From: Phoronis australis
Taxonomy: Eukaryota; Phoronida; Phoronidae
Direction: 5' to 3'
Assembly: GCA_002633005.1 (NCBI GenBank)
Contig: NMRA01000022.1
Location: forward strand, 1,084,236 to 1,106,996
DNA length: 22,761 nucleotides
In this document: positions 9,777 through 19,859 of the stretch, piece after piece
Position numbering within the stretch: the stretch's first letter is position 1
Layout: each line of letters begins with the position of its first letter
Made by a program: the position numbers and the translations under genes
Notes under the pieces: generated by a model
Database searches by the model: none
What the model was told of the DNA's origin: nothing
The model's input: only the letters and a program-made list of their open reading frames with translations

Positions 9777-10342
9777 GAAAAAATAAGGACACTCAACTGT
9801 CGGTTTTACAACGACAAAGGACGTTGGGATTCGAAAGCGTTGGGTCCTTGCCATACGAAGGAAAATATGTCCGTGTAAAATTTATAACTGTTTTAGAACC
9901 ATAATTTGTCGCATCTCGGATGCCGCCATACCAACGAGGACCGAGAATATTCGGCCAGCCAGGCTGTGTTTTCATGACTATGGGTTGAAGCGTGATGCAT
10001 TTTTCTTTACAAAAAGGACAGGGTCCTCAATCCCTCAATTTTGGGGCCAAATATCGGCCGTTTTCCCCTCTCAAAAATATTGAAAAGTCACGCGAAATTC
10101 CCGGTCCCGCCACGAGGCCTAAAAATTCCCTTAGTGATTGAAAAATTCTCTCCAACTGTTCAAATCGCCTGTGACCACAGAGATCACAATTTGAAAAGTA
10201 CAAAATCATAGGCGGATTTGACTGCCGCAAGCAAAATAAACGTGAAGCGGGAGGACTATACTGAGTTCGAGCTAGGACCGGTAGCGGACGAGGGGGAAAG
10301 AACGTTCCGTTGTTTTTTTAGTCCAACGACAGATTTCCTGAG

Positions 10343-11180
10343 TAGAAGGTATACATCCTCGGCCTGCGTGCATACAATCGCGCTTTGCATCCTCTCCGAG
10401 GATGTTGGGACCCCCCTCATGGTATCCTAGATCAGCCAATGGACATGCTACTTGAGACAGACTAGCTATGAGGTTGCAACAGGGCGGGGTGCTATTGATG
10501 GTGATCGGGAGGTCAGTAGATTTCTCACTGACCCGTCACTCGGCGAAACGGGCCTCTCAGAAGCCGCACAGGCACCTTTGCCCTCGGATACTGATGAACG
10601 AGACCTCTGATGAAACATGATAACTATGCTTGTTAAAGGGGGATCCAGGACTTGGAGTTGGGGGGGGGGGGACCAAGGCAGAGTATTAGGCAGGATTGCC
10701 CGTCAGACATTCGCGCTCCCGAACTGCTCAATGGAATCTGGGAGAATTTTAGGGGGGGANTAGAAGGTATACATCCTCGGCCTGCGTGCATACAATCGCG
10801 CTTTGCCTCCTCTCCGAGGATGTCGGGCCCCCCTCATGGTATCCTAGATCAGCCAATGGAAATGCTACTTGAGACAGACTAGCTATGAGAGTTTGCAACA
10901 GGGCGGGGTGCTATTGATGGTGATCGGGAGGTCAGTAGATTTCCCACTGACCCGTCACTCGGCGAAACGGGCCTCTCAGAAGCCGCACAGGCACCTTTGC
11001 CCTCGGATACTGATGAACGAGACCTCTGATGAAACATGATAACTATGCTTGTTAAAGGGGGATCCAGGACTTTGAGTTGGGGGGGGGGGGACCAAGGCAG
11101 AGTATTAGGCAGGATTGCCCGTCAGACATTCGCGCTCCCGAACTGCTCAATGGAATCTGGGAGAATTTTAGGGGGGGGGA
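10343..11180 (+). repeat. tandem duplication of a ~419-bp segment
   Basis: Bases 10343-10760 (ending in an N) and 10761-11180 are nearly identical. Both begin TAGAAGGTATACATCCTCGG and both end in a G run after GGGAGAATTTTA. I see only scattered differences, such as GAGGTTGCAAC against GAGAGTTTGCAAC, ATGTTGGGA against ATGTCGGGC, and TTTCTC against TTTCCC. The junction falls exactly on an N within a G homopolymer. It could be a recent unequal crossover between G runs or an assembly artefact. No coding sense is visible. Confidence 0.9.
10635..10760 (+). mobile_element. truncated copy of the GGATCCAGG short inverted-repeat element
   Basis: This is the left and middle part of the same element that is complete at 11054-11217, starting AAAGGGGGATCCAGGACTTG. 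It is cut off at the G run and N at 10760, where the tandem duplication resets. It therefore lacks the CTAAATCTACCACTG end. Confidence 0.6.
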
Positions 11181-11217
11181 GCATGGCCCCCTTGGCTCCC
11201 CTCTAAATCTACCACTG
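11054..11217 (+). mobile_element. short non-autonomous DNA transposon, complete copy (hAT-like ends)
   Basis: The left end AAAGGGGGATCCAGGAC and the right end CTAAATCTACCACTG form degenerate terminal inverted repeats. In reverse, the right end reads CAGTGGTAGATTTAG. The interior has two long G runs and the segment TGGAATCTGGGAGAATTTTA. The element at 16146-16251 shares both ends and that inner segment in the opposite orientation. The CAGTGG terminus resembles hAT elements, but that class is an inference. No transposase is encoded. I could not fix a clean target duplication here. Confidence 0.6.
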
Positions 11218-12203
11218 TGTTCTTTCCGGTTAACTGAAACTGAGCTCTAAAACGATGTTATGCTTTGTACGAAAGAATCGGGTGTTTTAATTTTAAAATT
11301 CAACTTGGTCAAGATTGATATTTGAAAAATAACACATGAAAAACCAGGAAAGCAGAATTGTAGGTCATATAATTTTTATTTTCAATTGCTGGTTTTTTAT
11401 CGTAATCAAAATATATACTTAATAACATCAAGTATTATTTCAGATCAATGACTGAAATCAACTGTGAGTACCGGTAGTGCCTACCTCACCATGCAGGATC
11501 TAGGCTAGCTAAGTAGGCCTACTGTTGATCAACAAATTAAACCAGATGTGACTAATTGCAGCAGACTTGACAGCAAAATGCTACATGTATGAGCCACCAC
11601 TGTCGAATATATCTTCAACTCGTCAACAATACGACCAGATGACCTGGTTCGTGTAGAAAGCATTTTTATCAAGAATTTATTAGAAGAAACGTAACCCAGC
11701 AGAATACCTAAGTAATCCGTAACACTACGATCGCCGCAATTTGGTCATGTTTACTTTTCATGTTTCGAACCTAGTTTTCCGGAAAAAAAACTTATATCCT
11801 TTCGTCAGACAACTCTTTGGTGCATTGACTTGTTCTTTAACTGTAATTTTCTACGTCTCTACCGTTAATTATTGACACATTTTTTAAGATTTAATATTCA
11901 GGTTGGACTCCAAAGACCGGCCATTTACTCACGCAATTTAAATTTCCGCTTTGTTTATCGCCGCCAAGAGCCTCGCTTTGGATATTAAAGTCCGCCGCGT
12001 GAACTCAGTGGGTCTATAACCGATATTTGAAAATACTATTTCCAAACCACTTCAACCAATGTTGTGCGGAAGATGTGTTTTTATGAAATACTATCACCAA
12101 AAAACTCCAGTGTGGATAAAAACCGTTGAATTTCAGAGAAGTTAGACTTAACTTTTAACTGCTAACTCCTTTGTGTAACTGTACTAAGCTCTGACCTGGC
12201 GTG

Positions 12204-12344
12204 CGTTCAGTAGACGCTAGGACCTACGTTAGGACCTAGCTAAAACCTAGTCAAAGTCACGTGCTTTCATTCAAAATACACGGCAATATCTCACGTAATC
12301 TGGCGAAGTCTTGCTTTTTAGCGAGGTCCTAGCGTTACTGAACG
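12204..12344. mobile_element. MITE, ~141 bp with 21-22 bp terminal inverted repeats
   Basis: Left end CGTTCAGTAGACGCTAGGAC (12204 on) and right end AGGTCCTAGCGTTACTGAAC (12324-12344) are inverse copies of each other, apart from one extra base on the left. Inside the left end the AGGACCTA motif recurs (12230) and decays into AAAACCTAG. The interior is short and non-coding. I could not define a target-site duplication, so the superfamily is unknown. Confidence 0.75.
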
Positions 12345-12809
12345 GGAGGCAGCTTTACTACCACAGCATTGTGTACCAACGCAATAGCGCTGGTTGTCAA
12401 ATTTAATGGAGTGTGATTCTAGATTAAGATTCTGAAATTGGAAATTTCTTGGTGTTAACGTCCAGGGTAATGGTACATAACGTGACCAGCCACGTTCACT
12501 TCGGCCCATTTCAATCTGTGTGGTATAGCTGAGAGAATGTAGTGTTTATAAAAATATTCTTTAACACATATCTGTTATCTTAATTTCAACATACACTAAA
12601 AGTCCACACAGTCACAGTTGAAGCTTTACTCCAAATCCATCTGTAAAATTGGAACATTAGGTGCAGAAACTTCATTGGCTGAGCTGACCAGAAAATGCCT
12701 GTGACGAATCCGTGTTTCCAAACCCCGCGTAGATCGATGAACATCCAAGGGGCCGAAGTTTCATTTAAACACGTGGCCTTGCAACTTTTATGTGAGAGTG
12801 AAATAATAT

Positions 12810-13430
12810 ATTTGGTAAAGTCCGAATGTTCAAAAACTTACAGCCCTTATTCTACAGCTTTCTTTATTCAACCCAACGCGAAAACTATTGTAGTTTTGCT
12901 GAGCAGTACCGACAAATATCAAGTACTGTGAGTGACCGTTCTTTGTAAGCCTTTGGAAAGAAAACTGTATTACACTGTGCCAAACCGACCGAATGCCTCG
13001 ACCATAGGCATCTAAAAATTGATGTGATTCGTTACTACGTTAATTGAGTTTTTCTAAAAACTCATTGAGATACAAAGCAAATAGCAGAGGGCTTATCATA
13101 TAGCATTGACGAGTACCAAAAGTGCAAATAATCAAGACTGTTAACCATCACGTGTTTCAACGAATGATTTCACCTTGCTATACACAGAACGCAGAGTCAT
13201 GGGCGGATCCAGGATTTTGAGTTAGGGGGGGNAATTTGCATAAGTCTATGAACAAGTAAAATATGTGGTACTCGATCAAAAGCCTTTTGATTACGCTTGC
13301 ATTGCAAACACCTTAAAAGCCCATACTTTGCTAAGTGAGAGGGCGCTGTGGACGACAATGCAAGTTTCCAAAAGAATCCCCATTGGGATTGAGCACTTGC
13401 GTGGACGCAAATCACTTCGCTTTAACGAAT
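12810..13430 (-). pseudogene. non-LTR retrotransposon reverse transcriptase, decayed fragment
   Basis: On the minus strand, successive reverse transcriptase blocks appear in the right order but in shifting frames. NQKAFDRVPHILLVHRL (about 13240-13298) is motif A of LINE enzymes. VYSKVKSFVETRDG follows (about 13140-13190), then CTFGTRQ and ISPLLFALYLNEFLEKL (about 13040-13130), which is motif B. SKGLQRTVT (about 12940-12960) and SKTTIVF (about 12880-12905) match the GLQ...L...KTK.VVF region after the catalytic YADD. The YADD box itself is not readable. At least two frameshifts and several stops are present, so the copy is dead. The part upstream of motif A to about 13430 is less certain. The fragment is split by a piece of another element at 13198-13232. 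Confidence 0.8.
13198..13232 (+). mobile_element. truncated piece of the GGATCCAGG element inside the retrotransposon
   Basis: The sequence CATGGGCGGATCCAGGATTT followed by GAGTTA and a G run matches the left end of the element at 11054-11217. It stops at an N (13232), directly after which retrotransposon sequence resumes. The missing right part may have been lost in the genome or collapsed in the assembly at the G run. Confidence 0.65.
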
Positions 13431-13599
13431 GTTTCCGAAAGATCCCCCGGTGGTTCTTTCGTAAATCGCAAGTAAGTCCGGCTAGAGAGTACATGTATAC
13501 ATTCTTATTCCCATTTGACATTGAGACATATAGGCCTACTTTTCTTTGTTGTAAAGCTGCAAGTCTTGATGCAACTGAGAAGTTGCTTTAAAATTGATT

Positions 13600-15480
13600 G
13601 CACATTTCCATTTTCACCGGCGCTGAATAACTGAAATTGCGGTATTCGCTGTTGTTAATCGTTTAAGTAAAATTGTAAACATGTAGAGTTACTTTTGACG
13701 ATACCAAAATTTCGTTATTATTGTTAGTGTTGCTAACTCAAGATGTAACAATTTCATTCTTGAATAAGTTGACACCAGCTGCACATGTCTCATATATGTG
13801 TTAATAACGGTAACTTTGTTGATCATCTTCGATATTGTGTACACGTACATGTATGTGTAAAATGAAAATTAAATTTTCATTTTGCAGTACGTGCATCCAG
13901 TCCAAAAATGGGGCCTCGAATTTGCGGACCTTTTACTAAAAAGGGGTTACGTCCAGAGCTATAAATTGTGCATTTACTGAATTTTAGGAGTTCCTGCCTT
14001 TTTGTGGATTTGTCTTTTGTTTCGTTTTCTACTTTTTTCGGAGTTTTTTGTTTATCTGAGGCCGACCTTTTTGCCCACTTCGCCAAATAGTTCCCCGAGC
14101 CTCCCTGGGTGCGCGCATATTTTGCATGATGATCCATGATCATGTCTTCTTGATCAAAGTTTTATCCTGGAGCCCTGATAACTAACTAAAGGCCTCCCGC
14201 ACTTTATGGGCTTACATGATTTACCTATATAATGTAAGTACATTTTCTGATAGCGACCTACATTATAAAAAATTAAGGACAAGCTGCACAGGTCGTATTA
14301 ATTTTAGAGGGTATAAAATTCACGATGGCAGGTTGGTCCTGTGACTTATTTATCACTAGTCTACAAATGTGCACATGCGCCCGACAGTTTCCCATTCAAC
14401 TATCTCAGTATTTTGTTGATTTCGGCACAAGTAACAGAAAACAGCCAATCCCATACGCTGTATCTAACACTCAATTCCCGATTTTCTATTAGTAGACAGG
14501 ATGCATTTTAGAAGGTTTCAATTAATGTTCACACGTATGAAAAAATCCAATTGTACGGGCAAAGAACTTGCGTTTTGTATCAAAAACAAACTCAAAGTTT
14601 GATTTACACCATTATTTACTCTCTAACAACGTGAGGATTCATCTTTGTCTACTCTCTAAAAATTTCCAGTGTCTTAAAATGCCTCAGCGACTCACTCCTG
14701 GCCGTCACTAAAAATAAAGTTGAGTCTCTTCCGGATAGATACATGTACTACTGGAGACTTGACTGGTTCGGAGGTTCGGTTTTGTCAGTCAACATCTTTG
14801 ACGTAATTCGCTTAATCAATGCCTCAGCAAATTCTGACTCAATTAGTTTTTTTATTAGCTGACGTCGATGGCCGCTCAGTAATCTACAGTAGCTGGCCAG
14901 TTGTCGAGGGACATGGTCATTGTCTGATGATATCTCACCAATATCTTAATAACCAGTCTCTGACTTTTAGTTACAATAAAGCGATGGCCATTTAAATACA
15001 CTGTTCTCATTGAGCAACTGGTGTGTGTTATCGCGGAACACGGGGATGAGACTCCACTTAGGATCTTCAGAGCAGTTAGTTCGAGATGAGTGTGCCAATT
15101 CAATGGAGGTGCCCGGTGACCGGGTGTAGCCGGGCGCAGATCCCGTATCAAGGTCTCAATGGGGGCCTGGCGTGGACAGGCTTACCTGGAACATGATATA
15201 CAACCCCAAACTACGAAAAAGAGGTTCAGAACCCTTAGACACCCCACTGAATCCTCACACTCAGTGCTTTGACGAAGCCACTGATCATGCATTTTCATTG
15301 TACTATGGGGCCACCAATTTGTTTATATTCAGGCCTATAATTATATGAGTGCCAAGTGATAGATCGATACGTTAGACACATTCTAATAAAACCTCAGCTG
15401 TGCTGGTTTCCGCAAGAGAAGTCCTTGATCGATATGAGATCATTTACATAAATAGATGACATCACATACATGTACACGGT
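13600..15480. other. intergenic stretch without recognisable genes
   Basis: Open frames here (for example 13877-14143 minus, lysine-rich, and 14876-15151 minus) lack family motifs and splice context. The palindrome at 13859-13883 is the only structure I can support. Confidence 0.4.
13859..13883. repeat. 25-bp AT-rich palindrome
   Basis: AAAATGAAAATT and AATTTTCATTTT form a near-perfect palindrome with only the centre unmatched. It is directly followed by GCAG. It could extrude as a hairpin, but no gene or element boundary is evident beside it. Confidence 0.6.
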
Positions 15481-15531
15481 CTGCTGTTGCCTGATCGATT
15501 TCAATATCCGTCGGCTGCGTTATATGAGCAG

Positions 15532-15543
15532 TGCGCATGTGCA
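15532..15543. promoter_or_regulatory. NRF1-like site in a possible CDK5R promoter region
   Basis: TGCGCATGTGCA differs by one base from the palindromic NRF1 consensus TGCGCATGCGCA, a common core-promoter element in animals. About 160 bp further on, TTGGTGAGTTG (15699-15709) has the form of a splice donor. The acceptor-like TCCTTACAG at 16841-16849 lies 66 bp before the CDK5R start codon. Together they would fit a non-coding 5' exon and a 5' UTR intron of about 1.1 kb. This arrangement is inferred and not proven. Confidence 0.25.
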
Positions 15544-16145
15544 GAGTTTGAATTGTATTATGTTTATCAGACGGCGAAAGACAATCAATAATTTCTTGTA
15601 TTATTCATCGAACGAACAACTTGCAATCACGCCCCAGACGTATGTGCTCGGGTTCTGAGTTGCCAAGGAAAATGTCGAGCTAGTCAGAGCTGTGAGTGTT
15701 GGTGAGTTGATTTTATACGTCATCTCTTTTTAATATTTTGTCTTTATTTTGAGCAAGCCCGTTCTACTGAGCCCTGAAGATTTGGTGTTGAAACTCAATA
15801 GTCGTGGCGTTCTCTCAGATTCAGGTTGTTTGCAAAGATGTTGGTCAATATGACGATGAATTCGAATTAATTGTTCTATAATCTTAAATGTATGTGTGGT
15901 AGTTAAATAGGATTTTCACATGCTCATGTGTACGACGTGAGGATATGATCACTAGTTAGTGCAGAGCGGATAATACGAATTACACCAGCAAGAGTGACGA
16001 GAATTTTATTTCTAGTTTTGACTGATACTTATTTAACCTTTGTAGGTCTACACGCCATTCGAAGATCGTAGATTGAAATGCTCAGATTTTTACTGGACTT
16101 GTTCGAAAACAGAATTATAACCGTTTAGATCATTCACATCCGATC

Positions 16146-16251
16146 CAGTGGCAGATTTAGAGGGAGGGGGGGCAAGGGGACCATGGCCCCCCTATAAAGT
16201 TCTCCCAAATTCCACTTGGCAATACGGGGGTGCGATATCCTGGATCCACCC
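16146..16251 (-). mobile_element. short non-autonomous DNA transposon, ~106 bp (same family as 11054-11217)
   Basis: It begins CAGTGGCAGATTTAGAGG and ends ATATCCTGGATCCACCC, which are the two ends of the 11054-11217 element read in the opposite direction. The interior shares the G and C runs, the CCATGG segment and a TTCTCCCAAATTCCA segment. Possible 8-bp target duplications are ATCCGATC (16138-16145) and TTTCGATC (16252-16259), with 6 of 8 bases equal. That length would fit a hAT element. It encodes nothing. Confidence 0.65.
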
Positions 16252-16915
16252 TTTCGATCTGTTTACATACTAATGCCAGTGTTTCAGTAATTATGGGTCA
16301 TTCATAGTGTTGACACAATCAGAGATGCTACTCAAATACTAGTAATTAACATTTTCTATAGAAATGTTGGTTAAGCATTTTTAATCTCATTTCGTCAACT
16401 TAGTGGACGTGTGCGAAGGCACTACTTAGGTTTAGTTGCCTGGTTACATTGTATGTAGGTATCCAAGTTCGTATTTTTATTCTGGTTCAAAGGTGCAAAT
16501 CTGTAAATGCTTGTCTTGTAGTCTGCAATCAAACGTAGAACGTGCGAAATTGTGTACACCAGCCTGTATTTGGTACAATAGTTCATAAAGCTGGTTCTTT
16601 TCAGATTTTGGGCATTTCCATCACTGACAAATATCATCACATCTGCAGCCGCCTTAGGGCTTTCACATTTCCTAGACAACTTGGATCTTACATAAGGAAT
16701 GGTCACGTGGGCAAAGAAGCACGGGGGCAGCCAGTAAGCTGGTTCATGAGGGTGTTATTAGCCGTCTGTTGCCTGAATATTCGCTAGAATTAAGAATATA
16801 TTGATAATTTGTTTAGAAGAATACTCTACCGACGAAAGCGTCCTTACAGTATCTCTTCAGAAAATCGAAGAATAAGATTGGTGTTAACTGCTTTGTTTAC
16901 GAGTAAGTGACAACG

Positions 16916-17773
16916 ATGGGAACCGTACTTTCGTTTACTCCTCGCCCAAGGAAGCCATTGTATGAGGATATTAACCTGAATAACTACAATTATGAGCTGC
17001 TCAATAACAATAAAAACGGCACGAATAAAGATATTAAAAACTTGAAAAAACAGTCCGTGTTCTTGAGCGCACTGAGCTGGAAAAAGTTTAATGTGCAGTC
17101 TTGTAAGAAGAAAGAGAGCAAGCTTTTTGCAAAACTGACCAATCAGCTGCCTGGAAGAGTTGACAATAATTTACATGTGGACAAAAACAAGAACCGAGAA
17201 GGCATCAAGTCGTTATCTTGCTACAGCATCAAAACCAACAACGAAAATCATGTGACAAATAAAAGCAAGAATGTGTTGAAAAAATCCGACACTTTCCCAT
17301 CGCCAAAGAAAACGGTTATTCAGGCTTCCACTTCCGAACTCCTGAAATGCCTCGGTGAGTTTCTGTACCAGTCTTGCCCAAAGCTGAAACGTTTCGAACC
17401 TGATGATGCAGTCATGTGGTTACGTAACGTCGACAGAAGCTTGCTTCTGCAAGGATGGCAGGATATCGCGTTTGTTAATCCCGCAAACGTTGTATTCGTA
17501 TACATGTTAACGAGAGAGCTTGTAGCAGACAACATTGAAACGGAAATGGAACTCCAGGCGACGGTGCTCACGTGTTTGTACTTATCCTATAGTTACATGG
17601 GTAATGAAATATCGTATCCATTGAAACCGTTTTTAGTCGAAAAGGATAGAGATGCATTCTGGGATCGGTGTTTGCACATAATCAATACAATGAGTGAAAA
17701 AATGCTCCGAATAAACAGCGACCCAAGGTTCTTCACTGAAATTTTTAGCGAACTGAAGTCATTTAGTGCTTAA
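16916..17773 (+). CDS. CDK5R1: cyclin-dependent kinase 5 activator (p35/p39 homologue), complete, single exon
   Basis: The 285-residue protein binds and activates CDK5 in neurons without being a true cyclin. It starts [13 protein letters not shown], the same N-terminus as vertebrate p35. Gly2 is the myristoylation site that anchors the kinase to membranes, so the ATG at 16916 is chosen over the in-frame GTG upstream; A at -3 and G at +4 support it. Residues 1-70 carry lysine clusters ([22 protein letters not shown]). A poorly conserved Asn/Lys-rich linker follows. From about 133 the activator cyclin fold is strongly conserved: [59 protein letters not shown] and AFWDRC. CDK5 target-type sites are T8-P9 and S129-P130. 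It is shorter than human p35 (307 residues), mainly through a missing C-terminal tail. The coding region has no intron, as in vertebrates. I cannot say whether it is the pre-duplication ancestor of CDK5R1 and CDK5R2. Confidence 0.97.
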   Translation: MGTVLSFTPRPRKPLYEDINLNNYNYELLNNNKNGTNKDIKNLKKQSVFLSALSWKKFNVQSCKKKESKLFAKLTNQLPGRVDNNLHVDKNKNREGIKSLSCYSIKTNNENHVTNKSKNVLKKSDTFPSPKKTVIQASTSELLKCLGEFLYQSCPKLKRFEPDDAVMWLRNVDRSLLLQGWQDIAFVNPANVVFVYMLTRELVADNIETEMELQATVLTCLYLSYSYMGNEISYPLKPFLVEKDRDAFWDRCLHIINTMSEKMLRINSDPRFFTEIFSELKSFSA

Positions 17774-18087
17774 TGCTCCTGAACTTAGTCAAAGAAAGGA
17801 AACCTCTATTTTCTAGCATACTTCACACGACGAAGGTAAAACGAGAAACCATCTGATATTAAACACTTATCGTCTACTTATATCAAAATTGTGCCTCAGC
17901 GCTCAAAAATGATAGGCATACAGGGTATGCTAGCAATCGTTACAGAATCAGCAGTGAGGTGTTATGTTTCGGACACTGGCAAATATCGTCTGCCATTTTA
18001 GGATCTTTTTTCTTTCTGAGTTGATAGTATACATGGGTGTGAGTGTGATCCGTGATCCAGGAGAGTCAGAGATTACTTATAGAAAAA

Positions 18088-18115
18088 CATATTGTTGCTA
18101 AGCAACATAATATGT
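18088..18115. promoter_or_regulatory. palindrome with RFX X-box-like core
   Basis: The core GTTGCTAAGCAAC (18094-18106) is a perfect palindrome around one central base. It fits the RFX factor X-box pattern GTTRCY-n-RGYAAC. Flanking ACATATT and ATAATATGT extend the inverted repeat with a 2-nt slip. In RNA this would be a stable hairpin in the 3' UTR. In DNA it could be an RFX-bound enhancer site. It lies 321 bp past the CDK5R stop codon. Confidence 0.45.
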
Positions 18116-19520
18116 AAGGACATTTTATAACTTCCATCTAGACTGTAACAGTTCTGTATGATATATAACGTAGTAACCGTTGTCATGAAAATAACCTATC
18201 TTGCTTGCAAAATTTAGGGCGTACTCGCACTTTAGTGCAGTCTTGTGAAAGACAGAAATGCTCTAATTAATACTTTAAGTTGCAATCGGTCTTGTCTATT
18301 TGATCAATGGTAAGACTTCACCTCAGGGTAATTTCTACTTGCTATCCTGCTATGCTTGTGCGTAGCCAGCCAACTCGACAGGGCATTATCTGGATAAAAC
18401 ATGCATATTGATTTTGCAGCGAATACTTCACTTAGCTGTAGGTCAAGGAATAGAGAGTTGGTTATGAAACAGACAAGTTCATGTTGGCTGCGTCTCAGAC
18501 AGAACGTTCCAAGTCATTGCTTCATCATTCTGTCAATTAGTGCGAAGCAAATACCACAGTTTAAAGCTTTTGTTGTCTATGACATTAGTGATTTTCTCAA
18601 TCCCACATTCTGTCTGCGCTCCGTCCTTTTGAAAGGAATTGACTTGCCAAAATCCCGGAAGTGGTGTCGGTTTCTCAACGTACTGTATAGCAATGAGGCC
18701 AATCCGAAATCAAGGGCCATTTTGCAGAAATGCAATGCCAAAAAGAGCGGTGTGAAAACTTAATAATCAAAAAATGAAAGCCTATCGAAATATTTAAGAA
18801 GATTGTTATAACTGTTGCGAATTGAAAATGTGGCGACTTTAATGCAGTGGAAAACCTCTGAAAAAAACAAGTTTTATAACATTAGCACTATTTTTACTGA
18901 GGCTTTCTCTTGTGCAATGTAGTCTTTACCGTTACTTCTGCCCTGTCTTAGGATCAGATAGATATTGCTTGCCGATAACAGCCCAGTGTTGCTATTGCCT
19001 TATGACAGACATACATCTTATGGAACAGTTTAATACCTTCGGTTAGCTTTGCTCGTTTTGAAAGGGTCATGAATGAGAATAATGGACAAGTTGTCTACAT
19101 ACCACGGGATTCTATTGTTTTATGAAGTGACAGACTTGTTGCATCAAAATTGCAGACCAAAGGAACAGGTAATTAAGCACAATTATTGTAATATACTATT
19201 ACGCCGGATCGAATCCCCTTGGTGTGTTGGCTTTAAACCTCTGGATTCTAAGTTAACCTCTACCTCCTGTGCGCTATTTGTAGACGGCCGTCCAATCGTT
19301 CATTTAGTATTTATAATCGAAAATCCGATAACTGGTCATAGATTTCCATTCTATTTCCATTGTGACCCATGGCACAACGTATGCTATATGATGAATGACT
19401 CAGTACTCATTTTAATTGGATCTCGAGAGGTATAATTCTGTGTTGGGACTGATTGTGCTCAAGGTCTGTTACTTAAAGGTAGATGCTGAATGCAATCAAC
19501 TTTTGTACAATTTTGTTTTT

Positions 19521-19538
19521 GTTGTTGTTGTTGTTGTT
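19521..19538 (+). repeat. (GTT)6 microsatellite
   Basis: Six GTT units sit within a longer T/G-rich tract (about 19510-19545), inside the probable 3' UTR. Confidence 0.9.
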
Positions 19539-19765
19539 TATTTGTGAAAGAGAATTTATTTATTTCAACTCAGTTTGTATGTTGTTATATTGCTGTTTTA
19601 TGTTGTTAGAATTCTGAGTGAGAGCAACATTGAATATAAAGTCCCATGCAACGCCATCTTTTCAGTAAAACCATGATTGTTTTGGTTCATGTTCTGGGGA
19701 GGAGCCCTTTGTTTTTAATACGGTGAGTTGGCGCCCCGAATTACACACCATAAAAACACGGACGG

Positions 19766-19771
19766 AATAAA
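19766..19771 (+). terminator. candidate poly(A) signal (AATAAA)
   Basis: This is the first canonical AATAAA on the plus strand after the CDK5 activator stop codon, about 2 kb downstream. It would define a 3' UTR of about 2 kb. The less canonical ATTAAA at 17858 is a possible earlier site. Confidence 0.35.
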
Positions 19772-19859
19772 GTCCATCCATTGCTTCAACGGGGAAATTC
19801 GCCGCTGCTGATTTGACATATTTTGGAAATCTGAGATTTCGGCTTGACCTAATTAGCAC

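Larger units (their letters stand above)
17774..19790 (+). other. probable long 3' UTR of the CDK5 activator gene
   Basis: After the stop there is about 2 kb of AT-rich sequence with no convincing gene. An early ATTAAA lies at 17858-17863 and the first AATAAA at 19766-19771, so alternative 3' ends are possible. Vertebrate CDK5R1 also has a long regulatory 3' UTR. Two 120-codon open frames (18401-18763 and 19073-19435) are present but match nothing I know. Confidence 0.35.

Noticed and set aside
13265-13591. 108-codon plus-strand open frame
   Set aside because: Its left half is the antisense of the reverse transcriptase motif A region, so the similarity evidence lies on the other strand.
13877-14143. 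Lysine-rich minus-strand open frame of 88 codons
   Set aside because: Low-complexity composition, no domain and no clear splice pair. It is probably chance.
14876-15151. Minus-strand open frame of 91 codons
   Set aside because: A second overlapping frame on the same strand is about equally protein-like, and neither shows a recognisable domain or exon border.
16907-16915. GTG upstream of the CDK5 activator as the start
   Set aside because: Animal genes start at ATG, and only the ATG at 16916 gives the N-terminal Gly that is myristoylated in this family.
18401-18763. 120-codon open frame after the CDK5 activator
   Set aside because: It has no recognisable motif, and its base composition is like the surrounding non-coding DNA. 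It lies in the probable 3' UTR.
19199-19222. tRNA-like T-arm (GGATCGAATCC)
   Set aside because: The flanking bases do not form the 5-bp T-stem, and no acceptor, D or anticodon arms fit around it.
19073-19435. Second 120-codon open frame after the CDK5 activator
   Set aside because: It starts at an arbitrary ATG in AT-rich sequence and shows no family similarity or splice signals. It could be reconsidered if RNA or conservation supported it.
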